Shown in pieces: positions 44,792 to 55,830 of a DNA stretch of 64,000 bases (position 1 is its first letter; the number at the start of each line of letters is the position of its first letter). Both the position numbers and the translations under genes were made by a program. The notes beneath the pieces are model-generated. The model was not told where the DNA came from. It made no database searches and was given only the letters and a program-made list of their open reading frames with translations. The DNA is from Opeltia flavorubescens (Eukaryota > Ascomycota > Lecanoromycetes > Teloschistales > Teloschistaceae): the NCBI GenBank assembly GCA_000442125.1, contig KE546979.1, positions 1,364,001-1,428,000 on the forward strand, given 5' to 3'.

Positions 44792-45562
44792 ATGCTATCC
44801 TTCCAATTTCTGTCATTTCTGCTTGGTTTCGCATCCATATCACGTACAGTCGAAATTGAAATGATCCTCTTTTTTGATGGTTTCGATAACCGGGACCATT
44901 CCCAGCAATACTCGGTAATATGCAGTGACATCCCTCCCAGGGTGTGCTGTTCAGCGGGTAGTATAGGCGGCTTCGCGGGCGTTGGATTTGAACGTTTGAC
45001 TGCCTACGATATCGCCGCTGTCTGGGGCCCAAGGTTGAACGACACAATTTTTGGACAGATAGGCGGATGCTCTAGGGTGGTTCTTGATTCTAATGCTGGA
45101 CCTGGTTCTTCGTCATGGCCAGATCCCGACGTTTATGGTCTTTGATATGATGCTACTGCAAGAGGTGCATCCTATATTACACTACCAAGGATTTTACCTC
45201 CGGACTCAAAAGACCATTCTTCACTTCTTATCCAAGGAATACTGGGTCTTGTATGGTAAGTGTACGCCCAGATATCCGGTACTCGTCAAGGCTTCGCTGA
45301 CTAAATTTCGCGCAGGGGTGGTGGGAATTGGTTCATTAGCCCCAAGGCTCAACGTTTGCTGGAGAGTCGTGGCAAGAATATACCTCGCAGGAACATTCAC
45401 TCGCCTCTTAAAGGGAACGTGTATTCTGGTCCACCCGGGAAAGTGGTCTATCCAAACCTCATTAGGATGAATGGAACAGAATATCACAGACGAGGTACCG
45501 AGTTCTTATATATGAGTGCCGACACTCAGACAGTTCTAAATCTCACGAATACATTTATATAG
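44792..45562 (+). pseudogene. Secreted protein, member 2 of the local family, with in-frame TGA
   Basis: Paralogue of the gene at 27517-28313. Exon 1, 44792-45255, carries a signal peptide (FLSFLLGFASIS), RVCCSAG, LTAYDIAAVW and GGCSRV. A TGA at 45143-45145 (codon 118) interrupts it, but the frame continues with RGASYITLPRIL and ends QGILGLVW exactly as in the paralogue. A GTAAGT...GCGCAG intron (45256-45315) then leads to exon 2 with GGGNWF and GPPGKVVYP, stop at 45560-45562. The model closes in phase over 237 codons. So the only lesion is one stop codon, which suggests recent inactivation, stop readthrough or an error. Confidence 0.72.
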
Positions 45563-46500
45563 GTGGGTGCCTCGGATAAGAGGAGTGATGACCTTAAATC
45601 ATATGCTTGATTCTTAACCCAAAATCCATGCTTATCAATTGAGTCTATGATAATCCTAGCATAAATAATGGAGACGTAGCCGCAAAATCCTGATCAGAGA
45701 AAATAATGTACAGATATTTTTACCTTTGATCAAGGGATAGCGAGTAGTGAAGAGCAGAATTCAAAGGCTCTGCCTCTCGTCTTAAATTCTTTGCCTCATT
45801 CAGCAATATGATCATCTTAATGCGCGACGATATCGCTGTATCGTACCTCTAGCCTGCAGCATTTCCTGCATGATCTCTCGGTACGAGGTAAAGATTCTCC
45901 AATTCGAACTTCTTACCACCCAGCAATCATCGCCTCAAATTGACACCATCTACCGAGATCATTATCAGTCATCGAGCAGCATTGCTCTGCTCAATAATTA
46001 AGCTCTGTTGATGCGCATGCCATGATATTCCATCGATTCATGGTTGCGGGGACACTTCTGTCGAACGATTGACATTCTTAGGCGGACTCTGCTCTTTAGC
46101 CTACTCTATAAGCTACAATAAGTCTACAAGTCTCTTCACGGGCATAGAAATCCGAACGTCCCCGTATATTCTCATATTGTTTATTCTTTGGCATGACCCA
46201 AAGCCTATCACTGCTACAAACGCTTTGCGAAGGGTCTTGAAACCCTCAACGGTTTCTACCCCCTTCTCATCCTGTATTTTACTATGAATCCTTGCAAACG
46301 CTCGCCCTTTCACAGAATTCCATCTGTGACAAAATGTGAGATCAATCCTCGATTTTGAGACGATGCGCTAATAGAAAAAGGTCCGAGCCTATCACTGTCC
46401 TCCTAGTCCTCGTGCGCGAAAGCGCATCAATAAACCCCTCTTCTTATCTTGAAACCTTTTGCAATTGTATCATCTAAGATCAAACTCCCAATGTTCGACC
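45563..46500. other. Intergenic, nothing recognised
   Basis: No coding signal; AT-rich. It should contain the promoter of the secreted protein gene at 46501. Confidence 0.5.
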
Positions 46501-47460
46501 ATGATGCTTTTCTCAATCTTCTATACTTTACTACTTTCAGCGCGTTTTGTTGCAGCGGCAGACCTACCTTCACCATCGGTGGACATAGTCGCACAGCATC
46601 AGCTGAGCGATCAAGATGATCCACGTTTCTCAATGCGCATTGCGTGGAGCGAGACGAAATTACCGGCTACAGCAGTCCTCATGAGCGCCGTCGAGCTAAG
46701 TGCCCGCTATGCAGAAATGGACTATCTGGGGCGTGCCGCCCAACGCCACGGTAGCGTGCTCCCTCAGTTTCCACAAGTTGAGATTGCGGTAATACCCGCG
46801 GCTCCTGCGAGGACAGTCGAGGTAAGGTTGATATTATACACGATATATGGCATCATTCTCGACATGATCTATGACAAAAAGTTCAACGAATGCGAAGTAG
46901 AGATGAGATGGGAGAACCAAGTCAAGGGCTTTGTGTACTTTACTCCACCATTGGATGATGCTCGTCGAGCCAGTGGCCATCTCACACCCTTTCAAAATAA
47001 GATCTCTGCGGCGGAAAGAGGGTCTGCCCTTCAAGCCACCACAAACGATACAATTAATGTGGCCTTCGACTGGAAACCTATCTACAAACCCGGCGGGGCG
47101 AATCTCTTCCCAAACCATGTCTTCCTCCTCGCCCTCGGCACTATCAAAGTCGTCGCCCCTTATCCTGGTATTGAGCGAGTTGTTGGCCCCTTTCACATCG
47201 GCTCGGATCTAGTGGACGCCAATCTGCAGGTCTGGACAGATGATAGACGGTCGATGCCACCGCCATATCTGAGGTATGGACATGTCCTGGAAGCTGTGAG
47301 GAGAATCCCGGGATGGCAGTTACAAAGGAGGAGGTTTGCGGAATTCTTTTGTTCAATTGAGGCGCAGAGGAAGAGTGTAGGGGTTGTTCTGATAGAGAAG
47401 GGGCCGTTCCAGCCGGAAGGAGAGGCAGGAAGGGGAGGAGGAAATTTATCAATCTCTTGA
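46501..47460 (+). CDS. Secreted hypothetical protein, 319 residues
   Basis: ATG 46501 is the first ATG of a frame open from 46459 and is directly followed by a signal peptide (MLFSIFYTLLLSARFVAAA). The mature protein has very few Cys (one in FNECEVEM, one in FFCSIE), a hydrophobic strand region (VRLILYTIYGIILDMIYD) and an FVYFTPPLDDARRA loop. The C-terminus is Gly-rich. I do not recognise the family. It lies near other secreted-protein genes (44.8 and 41.1 kb). Single exon. Confidence 0.65.
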   Translation: MMLFSIFYTLLLSARFVAAADLPSPSVDIVAQHQLSDQDDPRFSMRIAWSETKLPATAVLMSAVELSARYAEMDYLGRAAQRHGSVLPQFPQVEIAVIPAAPARTVEVRLILYTIYGIILDMIYDKKFNECEVEMRWENQVKGFVYFTPPLDDARRASGHLTPFQNKISAAERGSALQATTNDTINVAFDWKPIYKPGGANLFPNHVFLLALGTIKVVAPYPGIERVVGPFHIGSDLVDANLQVWTDDRRSMPPPYLRYGHVLEAVRRIPGWQLQRRRFAEFFCSIEAQRKSVGVVLIEKGPFQPEGEAGRGGGNLSIS

Positions 47461-48977
47461 TCGATACCAGGTGGAAATCCAGGACCTGGCTGTAGATGCT
47501 GATAGTACTGATCATTGCTTGAATACGAGATGATACTTAGGAAAGCCGTTAGTCATCTTCTACGGTTAGGAGAGCACTTAGATTGTGGGTATGCGACTTA
47601 CGAAAGAAGTATGGACTCTTGCTGGACAGAGAAACCAGAAGCTGCCTCGAGGAGAGATCATTGATATAATGTCAATCAAATGGATGACTCCTTTGCTCAC
47701 CTCCGCCTTGAATTGAGTAAATAATCCTTGGCCATCGCTTTGGCAATCTTTATTCGTCAACATGATCTCTTGTCAGAGCAAGGGGTTTTGAAATAGAGAC
47801 TAGTCTCTGGAATCATTTGGTATTTGTCCCAAAACACATCTTTAAGTCGATTTTATTCAAATATGGGGTAGCGAGTGCAAAGATGATTATGATAAGAGAG
47901 AAATGGGAACCCAAACGAATGTATAAATTGATACTACCACTCTTCAGCTCCAAAAACACGACAACTCTATGAATTGGGCAACACGTAAAATGATTTTCCA
48001 GATAACGGGTATATCTTAGCGATGGTGATTAAGTTGCATNAAGCCAGTTTGCTCTCGCATCAAAGCTTACAGGGTACACAGTATTCTTACCGATAGGTTC
48101 TCGCCTGCGATGACGTTGGCTCATGCAGGTCGGAGAATACCCGTGGTTCTTTTCCGTTGAGGCTTGCACTACGTAGCTGATCTTCATCGGCGCCTAAAGA
48201 GTCTAGAGTCCGTGCGCTCTGTCAGTCTGAACAACAGTCGGCAATGATAAGGGGTTAGGGTGAGTTGAAGCCAAATCCAACCATGTAGCCTCATGTATAG
48301 TCAAAAAGGACTTGACAGATTAAAAGATAACACAGATCAGCTATGGATCTGGAGATGTGCACCCGACTTGTCAGGTATAGAATGATCTTTCGATTTCCAT
48401 GTTCCAGAGTCACGTAAAGCGTCCAAAGCTGTAAGGCCTCCAGCTATCTCCCGTCAATTGATAGCCACCAATGAGCAGAACACGGGAAGAGGAGATGAAT
48501 TGTTGGTACTGCCGTGGGCGTTGACCTTTGCCAGCTGAGTCCAGCACAGTCCCGTGCCATGGAACTGTAAATCGAGGTTCGAGGATGGCGCACCGCTGAA
48601 GCCAACAGAAGCCGTGTCACTTGGTAGCCTGTCAACATCTTCACCGCCAATTGAAGCTCTTTTTCAGCTGAGAATGTACAGTGATCAGAAGTTGTGGCTG
48701 CAGATGTGGAGGAGAACATAGTATGTGTCCAAACCTTATCATGAGTCTAGTAAGGTGGAGTGGCACGCCTGAATGTACGCCTAAAAGAACAACACTGGAC
48801 GCCTGATCCTCCATGAGCTGTCCGTTCCACAACTCATGAGAGTTGGTCGAAAAGATATAAAGCCATCGAGTGTTACCACTTGAGAAGAATTTCAAAGGCC
48901 TCGACGAAAAAATCAGACAGCAGTATCGAAGACCATCCACCATTCCTACTATCGTATTCAGATTTTAAGCCATCATC
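47461..48977. other. 1.5 kb without a supported gene
   Basis: Short frames only; one N at 48040. No RNA gene found by eye. Confidence 0.5.
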
Positions 48978-49234
48978 ATGGTATGTGCCCTGCAACTGGC
49001 ATTTTGGCCTTTTCAATTCCCTGCCACAAATCGTTGGCTGATTCACTGATCACCTTCAAGCCTGACGCAGACGGAACCGCCACTTTCGGAGAGGAAATGT
49101 CCGACATCATGGAAGCCCACCAGAGCGAAGAGGCGCATGAACCCGCTGAGCCCGCTGAGCCAGCTGGTGGGAACGATTCGAGCTCGGATGCGGGTGGAGG
49201 AGATCCTTGCGATGCCGGAGATGGTGGAGAGTAG
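48978..49234 (+). CDS. Small acidic protein, start codon split off by an intron
   Basis: Proposed exons 48978-48980 (just the ATG) and 49061-49234, with an 80-bp intron (GTATGT donor, TTCAAG acceptor): 58 residues starting MPDADGTATFGEEMSD. The protein is strongly acidic, with tandem AEPAEPAG and an Asp/Gly-rich C-terminus holding one Cys. Unspliced reading from a later ATG (48983) would give a less plausible 83-codon frame sharing the same end. The exact GTATGT after the ATG supports the spliced model. Function unknown; no signal peptide. Confidence 0.45.
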
Positions 49235-50765
49235 ATGAGATGATATGGGGGAGAGCTGTTGCTTGGTGGAGAGAGATTAGGAAGGGGAAGAGGTTGAGAG
49301 TTTCTTTTTTAAGAGTACGCGCCATGTTGGGCTAGTCATTCGTTAGGATTACTTGATGCGAGGAAGATTGAATGGTGGGAAAGGATGCAGTGTCATGGCT
49401 GAATTGAGGTAGCGAATGAATGTTATGCCACTCATGAATTATTCATGAAGATTGGCAACTGGTGATTTGTGAGCTGAGTGCGCGCATTTTTAGATGAGTA
49501 TGCAGTAACAAATCTCTCAGGGGGGCCTCCTGCTCCCAGGCATTGTATTTAGTATTATAATTAAATCACTGCTCCAATGTTAAGAGGTGACCCGGAGATA
49601 GTGATTTTCCATTATATCTTATGCCCATACGTCCACCACCTGCGGTACAGTAAAGTAGGGTGGTATAATGGTACTCCGGGCTCGAGAAGACTAGAGCCTC
49701 GGTTTGGTAACAAGTGACTTGACATAAGGCAAGACTAGGATCCTTGACATAGGATGACCTGGCTGAAGGAACTCCACGACGTGAGACTTGGATTCTCAAT
49801 CCGCCCATCTAGGCGCCGATTGAACTGCTGTGCAGTATTCTTCCTACTTTTCTACGACGTGGACTAAGTGCGTGGCATTTGTACTAAGATGATTAGAAAG
49901 ATTTAGTCACGACCTTCGAGCTTATGGGTAGAAAGATGGTATAATTCGGGGAGACAAAGGTCAGAGTGAAACACCTACCTAAATCGTGATCTCCATTACC
50001 TTCAGGAAATATGGCTCGCTAAGCCTTTTCGATTTTGAGCGTCAGCTCGTGTTTTTCTGGCAGTGTCCATAGTCGTCCCCGTCGAGTCCATCGGACAGGG
50101 TAGCCTTGGATGATCTCCTCGTAATCTATTTTCACCCATGGAACTGCGTGGAATTGTCAATATTGGCGATGAACTGTCTTGTGTGGACGCCTCAGAAAAG
50201 AAAAGACTTATATATCTTTTCTTGTCTTGTTATCCTAAGGCGTGCTACAGCTCGCTCTTTTACGTAGGACGGCCATTCATTGGCGTTACAGAATCGCATA
50301 TTGGAGACTGCATATGTCCTCGAACACTAGCTAAACTATGTTAAGGAGGTCTTAGCTTCGAGTCGTACAAAGGCGGCGACAAGAGTTCCAAATGCAGAGT
50401 AGTTGGTATCGACATGGCATCACCGGGTGCAATCAGAAGCGTCTTGGACACTTGCTTTTACTCTATCAGGTACTAGATATTAGACGCAGTGGATAGATTC
50501 CGCCAGAATAACGGTTTCTGCCCACGCTGTATGCATGCACATACACGCCCCTTCTCTGTATTTCGTGCTACCAATCTTGTAGAATTGTAAAGGGTTGGCA
50601 GTTCTTCCTGCATTTCTATTATCCCGCTGGTTGTAAAGCTATAAATATATTTTGGGCCTTGTATAACCTGTCGCATGTGATTTAGTGTACGCAAATGAAT
50701 GTCTCTAGATCGTCTCTTGATTATAACCCTTATCCCCTATGTCGAGCCACGGGTCTCAGGCCCTT
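49235..50765. other. 1.5 kb without a supported gene
   Basis: No motif-bearing frames. Lies between the small acidic protein gene and the 3' end of the broken arylsulfotransferase-like gene. Confidence 0.5.
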
Positions 50766-52597
50766 CTAGCAATTCCAAACGCCTCTGGTTATTTTCCACC
50801 GTTTCAATCTGTCTATTCCCGTCACAAGCACCCGAGTCATCCTTCCAATGTAACGTCTCTGGACATCTCTACTCACTACACGCCCGGGATTGTATTGGTG
50901 GCGGAACCCGACCCCCTTCGACCTACCAATTATCATACCTCCTGGTCCCATCGCCTCCACGTACCCAAACGCCCAAAACCCATGACCCATCATCGCCGTC
51001 TCAAAGCCTTCCCTCTCCATAGAACCTAACTTCACCCATGGTCCCTTCGCCGATCTACCACCATAGAACGCCCACCGTTCCACCTCCGTTGCGCCGTTCC
51101 AGCTCGCATATATACTCGTCGTCCCCCACCAACACGCCCATGAATAGCTGTAAACATCCGGCCCCCTCCTCCTTGGCCGACCTACCCACTCCTTGGACTT
51201 GAACACCCGCAGACTCCCCACCAGCTCTGCACGGTGCCGATCGCCCATCCCGGCATGATATACCATCACCCCACCTCGTGTGTGCTGTGATACTTCTCTC
51301 GTGCTACCCCAGCCGATGAAACGGTCCCCGTTGGAGAGCAGCTGCATGCTTCCAAACATAGCCGCGTACTCGCCACGAGGGTGCGGATAGCGTTCTATCA
51401 CCTGGGCGGTCATGGCCTTGAGGTCCAAAAGGATGATGATGGCAGAAGAGGAGGGTTAAGTTGGCCGGCTATAGCCGTCGAATGCATTGTCGAACATGGA
51501 GAGGGCGAGGTAGGTGGAGGGGTCAATCCGATGGGAATTTGGCACGGAAGAAGGGAGGTTGATTGCTGAAAGCGGGGCTACGCGGACGTGGTGGACATGG
51601 TTCAGCGTGTAATTGTCGATGAAGGTGAAGGAGCTGAAGGGGCCGCCGAGGCGCCAGAGTATAGCACCTGTGCTGCTGGAGATGGAGAGGATGCTACAGA
51701 CGTTGTAGCCGCTGATGATGTAGTTGCCGCGGGGGTCTCGAGTGACGGAGTTGAGGTGACTGGGATGAACGGCTTATAAGTAATCATTTGGATACAATGA
51801 GATGAATCAGGTGATGCCAGAATAGCCTTACAAATAGTCGTAATAAGCCAGAGCCATGCAGGTCTGGTTGGGTGGGACATGATTCGTCGAGCGCCATTCA
51901 AACTCGATTTCTTTTGTTGAAATTTCCACGAGCTGAACAACTGCTTCGAGGAGATTGCCTTGCATCGCATCACGACCCCCGAGAAAATGGGGCATGCGGC
52001 CTGCTTGGAGCACCTTTCTGTTATCAATAATCTCAAAGTCATGCAGATCCAGAGTAATGTGGTTGTCCAGATCGTGGAATTCTTCGACTGTGTCATAGCT
52101 GCTGTTGAGAATGGTGTGTGTGCCGATCTCGATCCCGTGCTTCCATTGACTGGCCGTGTATGCTAAATGCGTGGTACCTCGATATTGGATGGGACGGAGG
52201 TTGTGAGCGCTAGTCGTGAGACCGCTCGCTGTAACATGATGGCCATCCCAGATGAGTCTCTACTCGAGAATTACCACGAGTTTGGACATGGGAGAGAGTG
52301 GATGGTAGACTCGCCCCTTGTAGGTCATATACGATAGGACCGTCATGACGGGTATTGAGGGGAGTCTTATAAACATATGGAGTCACAAATAGGAGACCTT
52401 GATCGTCGTCGGATAAGCAATTGACGTATACCGTGAATGGGGGGGCTTCTATATTTGGACTCTGACATAATATTAGGCCGCGCAACTGTGGTTCGATATC
52501 GAAAGACCATACGTACTGACAGGTAGGAGGAAAGCACGTGTAGGCGCAATGATCCAATGACGATAAGGGACCGCCTCAATACGACTGCTAGCCGCAT
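50766..52597 (-). pseudogene. Arylsulfotransferase_2-like secreted protein, broken in three places
   Basis: Exon 1 (52597-52517) encodes a signal-like start (MRLAVVLRRSLIVIG). Exon 2 from 52461 carries APPFTVYVNCLSDDDQGLLF and GPIVYDLQG. Beyond, IWDGHHV, QWKHG, LDLHDFEI, EFEWRSTNHVP, HPSHLNSVTRDPRGNYIISG, WRLGG, SMFDNAF and YASWNGATEV follow in the order expected for the fungal arylsulfotransferase_2 family, beta-propeller-like secreted or membrane proteins. Lesions: one base too many around the four-C run 52314-52317; one extra base at the acceptor near 51772; an in-frame TAA at 51456-51458 (RPT-stop-PSSS, perhaps from CAA). The first two may be sequencing errors. About 550 residues if whole. 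Borders a sulfotransferase-like gene. Confidence 0.7.
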
Positions 52598-52872
52598 TGT
52601 TTGCGATACGCCGCTAAATATCCTCGCCGTAGTCTTCGCTTGAGCAATGGCTCTCCAGTTGCAAATCAGGAATGGACAGCTCTACCTTTATTGATCCAGT
52701 CAACGAATGATCCTACTTGCGCAAGCCATTCCGTCATGCATTCAGACTAACCACTTTGAACTCAGGCGCCAATTCAGCGCTCGAGTACTCGATCTTTCCC
52801 CGCTCATTGGGAAGATCGCTCTATTAAATACCAATATTATGTCCTGTCGGAACTATCTGTTCATTTATAACA

Positions 52873-53895
52873 ATGCCAAATTTCCCCAAGTTATCGTGGT
52901 CTCCATGCGACTTTCATGTCCCTGGCGCGGACAGCAAATTCCATTCACGACAGAGACAGGTCCCAATGAAAGTACTCGTCCTTGGGTTCCCTCGCACAGG
53001 GACATCATGTATGGTTCTTCTTCCGATCATGATTGCAAAATTTCATCCTGATAGTGACATAGCCATGCAAATGGCCTTGGAGCATTTGGGGTTTGGACCT
53101 TGCTACCACATGCGAACAGTCATCACTGAGAAGCCTCACGATTCTACCATGTGGCTCGAGGCCTTTCGAGCGAAATACGATGGCATTGGCACTTTTGGAA
53201 CAGAGCAGTGGGATCAGTTGCTAGGCGACCATAGAGTAAGTCTTGAAGGTGCTCTACTAGCCCGAAGTTGAATGACAGGTAAATAGAGCGTGTGTGACTT
53301 GCCAGCCATTGCTTTTGGACCGGAACTCATGGAAGCCTACCCGGACGCCAAGATCATACTGACCAACCGAGACGTCGCTTCTTGGCATGCATCTTGTGGA
53401 AAGACTCTCCTGCAAGCGAGAAGGTACTGGCTTCATCAAGTGTTGCAGTACTTGGACTGGATGACAGCTCTCGTCCATCCTCTCCGGAAGGTTTACTGGC
53501 GCTGCCTGTTCGGGGATGACTTCTCCAAGAATGGACGGGCAGCCATGCTGGGCCATTACGCGGAAATAAGAGACATTGCAGCAAAAACGAATCGAGAGAT
53601 ACTAGAAGTGTCCATGGGCGATGGATGGGAGCCATTGTGCCACTTCCTCGGCACGGAGGTGCCCGATCGTCCGTACCCATTAGCAAACCAAGGCCCTGGT
53701 TGGATCATGAAGATGCGCCAGCGAGCACGTCGGAGAGCCGTGGCTGCAGCATACAAGTTTTTCTGTGGCGGACTATCCATCTCGGTTGCTGGCCTGGCTG
53801 TATGGTTTGCGCAGCAAAGCTTGAGCGCTGGCATTCGGCCGGCTCTGGGAAAGCTTCTGCACCCGATTTCGTTGTTTCGAGGGGGCAGGGCGTGA
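52873..53895 (+). CDS. Sulfotransferase-like P-loop protein with C-terminal membrane anchor
   Basis: Exons (52873 or 52966)-53008, 53063-53235, 53287-53895. Using ATG 52966, MKVLVLGFPRTGTSS gives the standard start of this family: 274 residues; ATG 52873 adds 31 more. The first intron is well supported: splicing makes GTSSMQMALEHLGFGPCYHM, the P-loop plus the conserved HM. Later motifs are DLPAIAFGPELMEAYPDAKIIL, TNRD and SWHAS. The C-terminus has a single hydrophobic helix (LSISVAGLAVWF). Members of this Sulfotransfer_4 family are annotated as PAPS-dependent sulfotransferases, mostly untested. The frame is also open through intron 1, but that reading breaks the motif. Confidence 0.82.
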
Positions 53896-54188
53896 AGGAC
53901 TTACAGTTCTGGGCTCTCTTTCCTCTGATCGTGCCGGATTTGACGCAAGTAGCTAGCCGGTCAGAGTGAGGAGAGAAGAAATTGACTTTCCAGCAGACGT
54001 ACCATGATGTCACCGCATATGTACCGCGTCGCACGTCGCGATCGAGATAATCATATTGGCCGTAGTAAAACATGCATATGTAGTAAAGTGCTCGCTGTAT
54101 CTCCGCATTGGCAGCGGATAACTACGATTCGCAACCCACAATGCAGTACAGGTCTAGATGCCAACTCACCAGATCCACCACCTGCAAG

Positions 54189-55486
54189 ATGACTACTTTG
54201 ATGCATGAGCGTTGTGAGCCTTCAGCTGGTTTCTGCTTGAGGGAGTCCAAGCCATTACTCGTCAACGATTTGGTATCATCGACAGCTCTGCCTCGTCCTC
54301 TCCTCGCCATGGCTGTCCATGGCAACTCGGCTGGTGACCTGGGCAGCAATGAATCTATTGCTCACGTCGACACCATCAATCTCCCATTCCTTCAACACGG
54401 CGATGTCAACGAAACCAGTAGACTGCTGGACGTATGCTGTACCTCGGGTTTCTTCTACCTCGATTTGTCCTCCATCAACCCAGATTTGTCGAAAGCGGTC
54501 GACGATATATACCAGCTTGAGGAAGACCTTTTTCGTCTACCCGAGGGCGAATTGATGAGCTTCGACATTGATGTACTCTCGCCATCGAACAAATTGAATG
54601 GGTGTGACGTCAAGCCCAGTGCATCCTCGTCTCGAACGTTCGACTGACGGATACATAGCTATAAGCCACTGGGGAGGAACTTTGGTGAGCTCGCTGGCCA
54701 GACTGATGGCTTCCAATCCTACGCAGTATGCTAGATATCTGCCTGTGACCGGCTCCTTCCACCTTCCTAACACACTTCGAACAGCTGCCGAAAGATGGAA
54801 TATTGCGAATTGGCAGTGAGCGTGATTTTTCGCGGCCATACCTTGTCGACGGCTACCTCTCGGCTCTTCGTACATTCACTCTCGCGATCAATACTGCTAT
54901 CCTCATCATCCTCAACTCCCTCTCACGGTCCATGAAGTTGGCGTCTTCCTCCACGTTCGAGACGATCCACCACTGCCATCGCTCCTCTCCTCATCTTATT
55001 CGCCTCCTCAAGTATCATTCGCAGCCCCCTTCCGAGCACGGTTCATCCCATGTCCCGCACACTGATCTTGGTTCCCTTACCTTCCTGTTCACCCGCCAAC
55101 CGGGTCTCCAGATCCTAAGCCCCGAAAGCGGGTCTTGGCAATGGGTACCCCCGCCGCTCCAGGCGACAACCGCTATCGTGAACATTGGTGACTGTATGAG
55201 CATGCTCACAGGAGGCTTATTCCGCTCCTCCAAGCATCGAGTTACCGGGATTAGAGGGAAGGGAATGGAGGAACGCTACAGTTTCGCGTATTTCTTAAGG
55301 CCTGATGAGGACGCTATACTCGCACCTGTCAAGAGTTCGCTCCTGGCAGCAAAGGACGTCGAGGGGGACAGAAGATACGAGGGGGAAGCTGTCACATGTC
55401 GGGACTGGTTGCAGAGGAAGTATAAGGTCTTGAGACGGCAGACATGGAATCTCGAACAAGACTGGATTTTGGCGGGAGAGAAATAG
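54189..55486 (+). CDS. 2-oxoglutarate/Fe(II) dioxygenase (isopenicillin N synthase-like), three exons
   Basis: Exons 54189-54601, 54659-54725 and 54785-55486 close in phase: 393 residues. An in-frame ATG at 54141 would add 16. The N-terminal DIOX_N part includes SGFFYLDLSS. Splicing across intron 1 makes GYKPLGRNFGE and across intron 2 QSYALPKDGIL, both typical of the family. The iron ligands are H252-x-D254 (PHTDLGSLTF) and H311 (SSKHRV); the 2-oxoglutarate Arg is in RYSFAYF (R324-S326). These enzymes hydroxylate, desaturate or cyclise small molecules and are common tailoring enzymes. Neighbours (sulfotransferase-like, MFS transporter, PKS remnant) fit a former metabolite cluster. Confidence 0.88.
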
Positions 55487-55830
55487 GAAAGCAATATTTA
55501 GATCTTGTCGTCTGTACCTGTGGAGTCTCCGTTCAGATTGCCTAGATGGGCCGGCTAAGGGATGGATTCCTGTAAACGCAGTGTGACCATGATAAAGATC
55601 ATAGTTGTAGGCGTTAGTAGCTTTATATATCTTCTTGTGCTGGAGTAGCTTTGCATTCCTCCGAGAGGACAGGAAACGTCTTCCACCAAGCCATCGACGA
55701 ATGGGGGATGGAGTGACGACGCTAGTACAGAAAGAGAAGCTAGTAACCCATTTTTTTGGTGGGAGGACATATCCTCCTCAACACATAACATCCCGTCTTG
55801 CCTTAGAATATTGCGATCCGATAATCGGAA

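Noticed and set aside
53009-53062. Reading straight through the first intron of the sulfotransferase-like gene
   Set aside because: The frame is open, but splicing with GTATGG and CATAG restores the family P-loop and AL..LG motif exactly.
54726-54816. Apparent frame break in the dioxygenase at a GGCAG acceptor
   Set aside because: An upstream acceptor (GAACAG, exon from 54785) closes the frame and gives the expected LPKDGIL motif, so the gene is intact.
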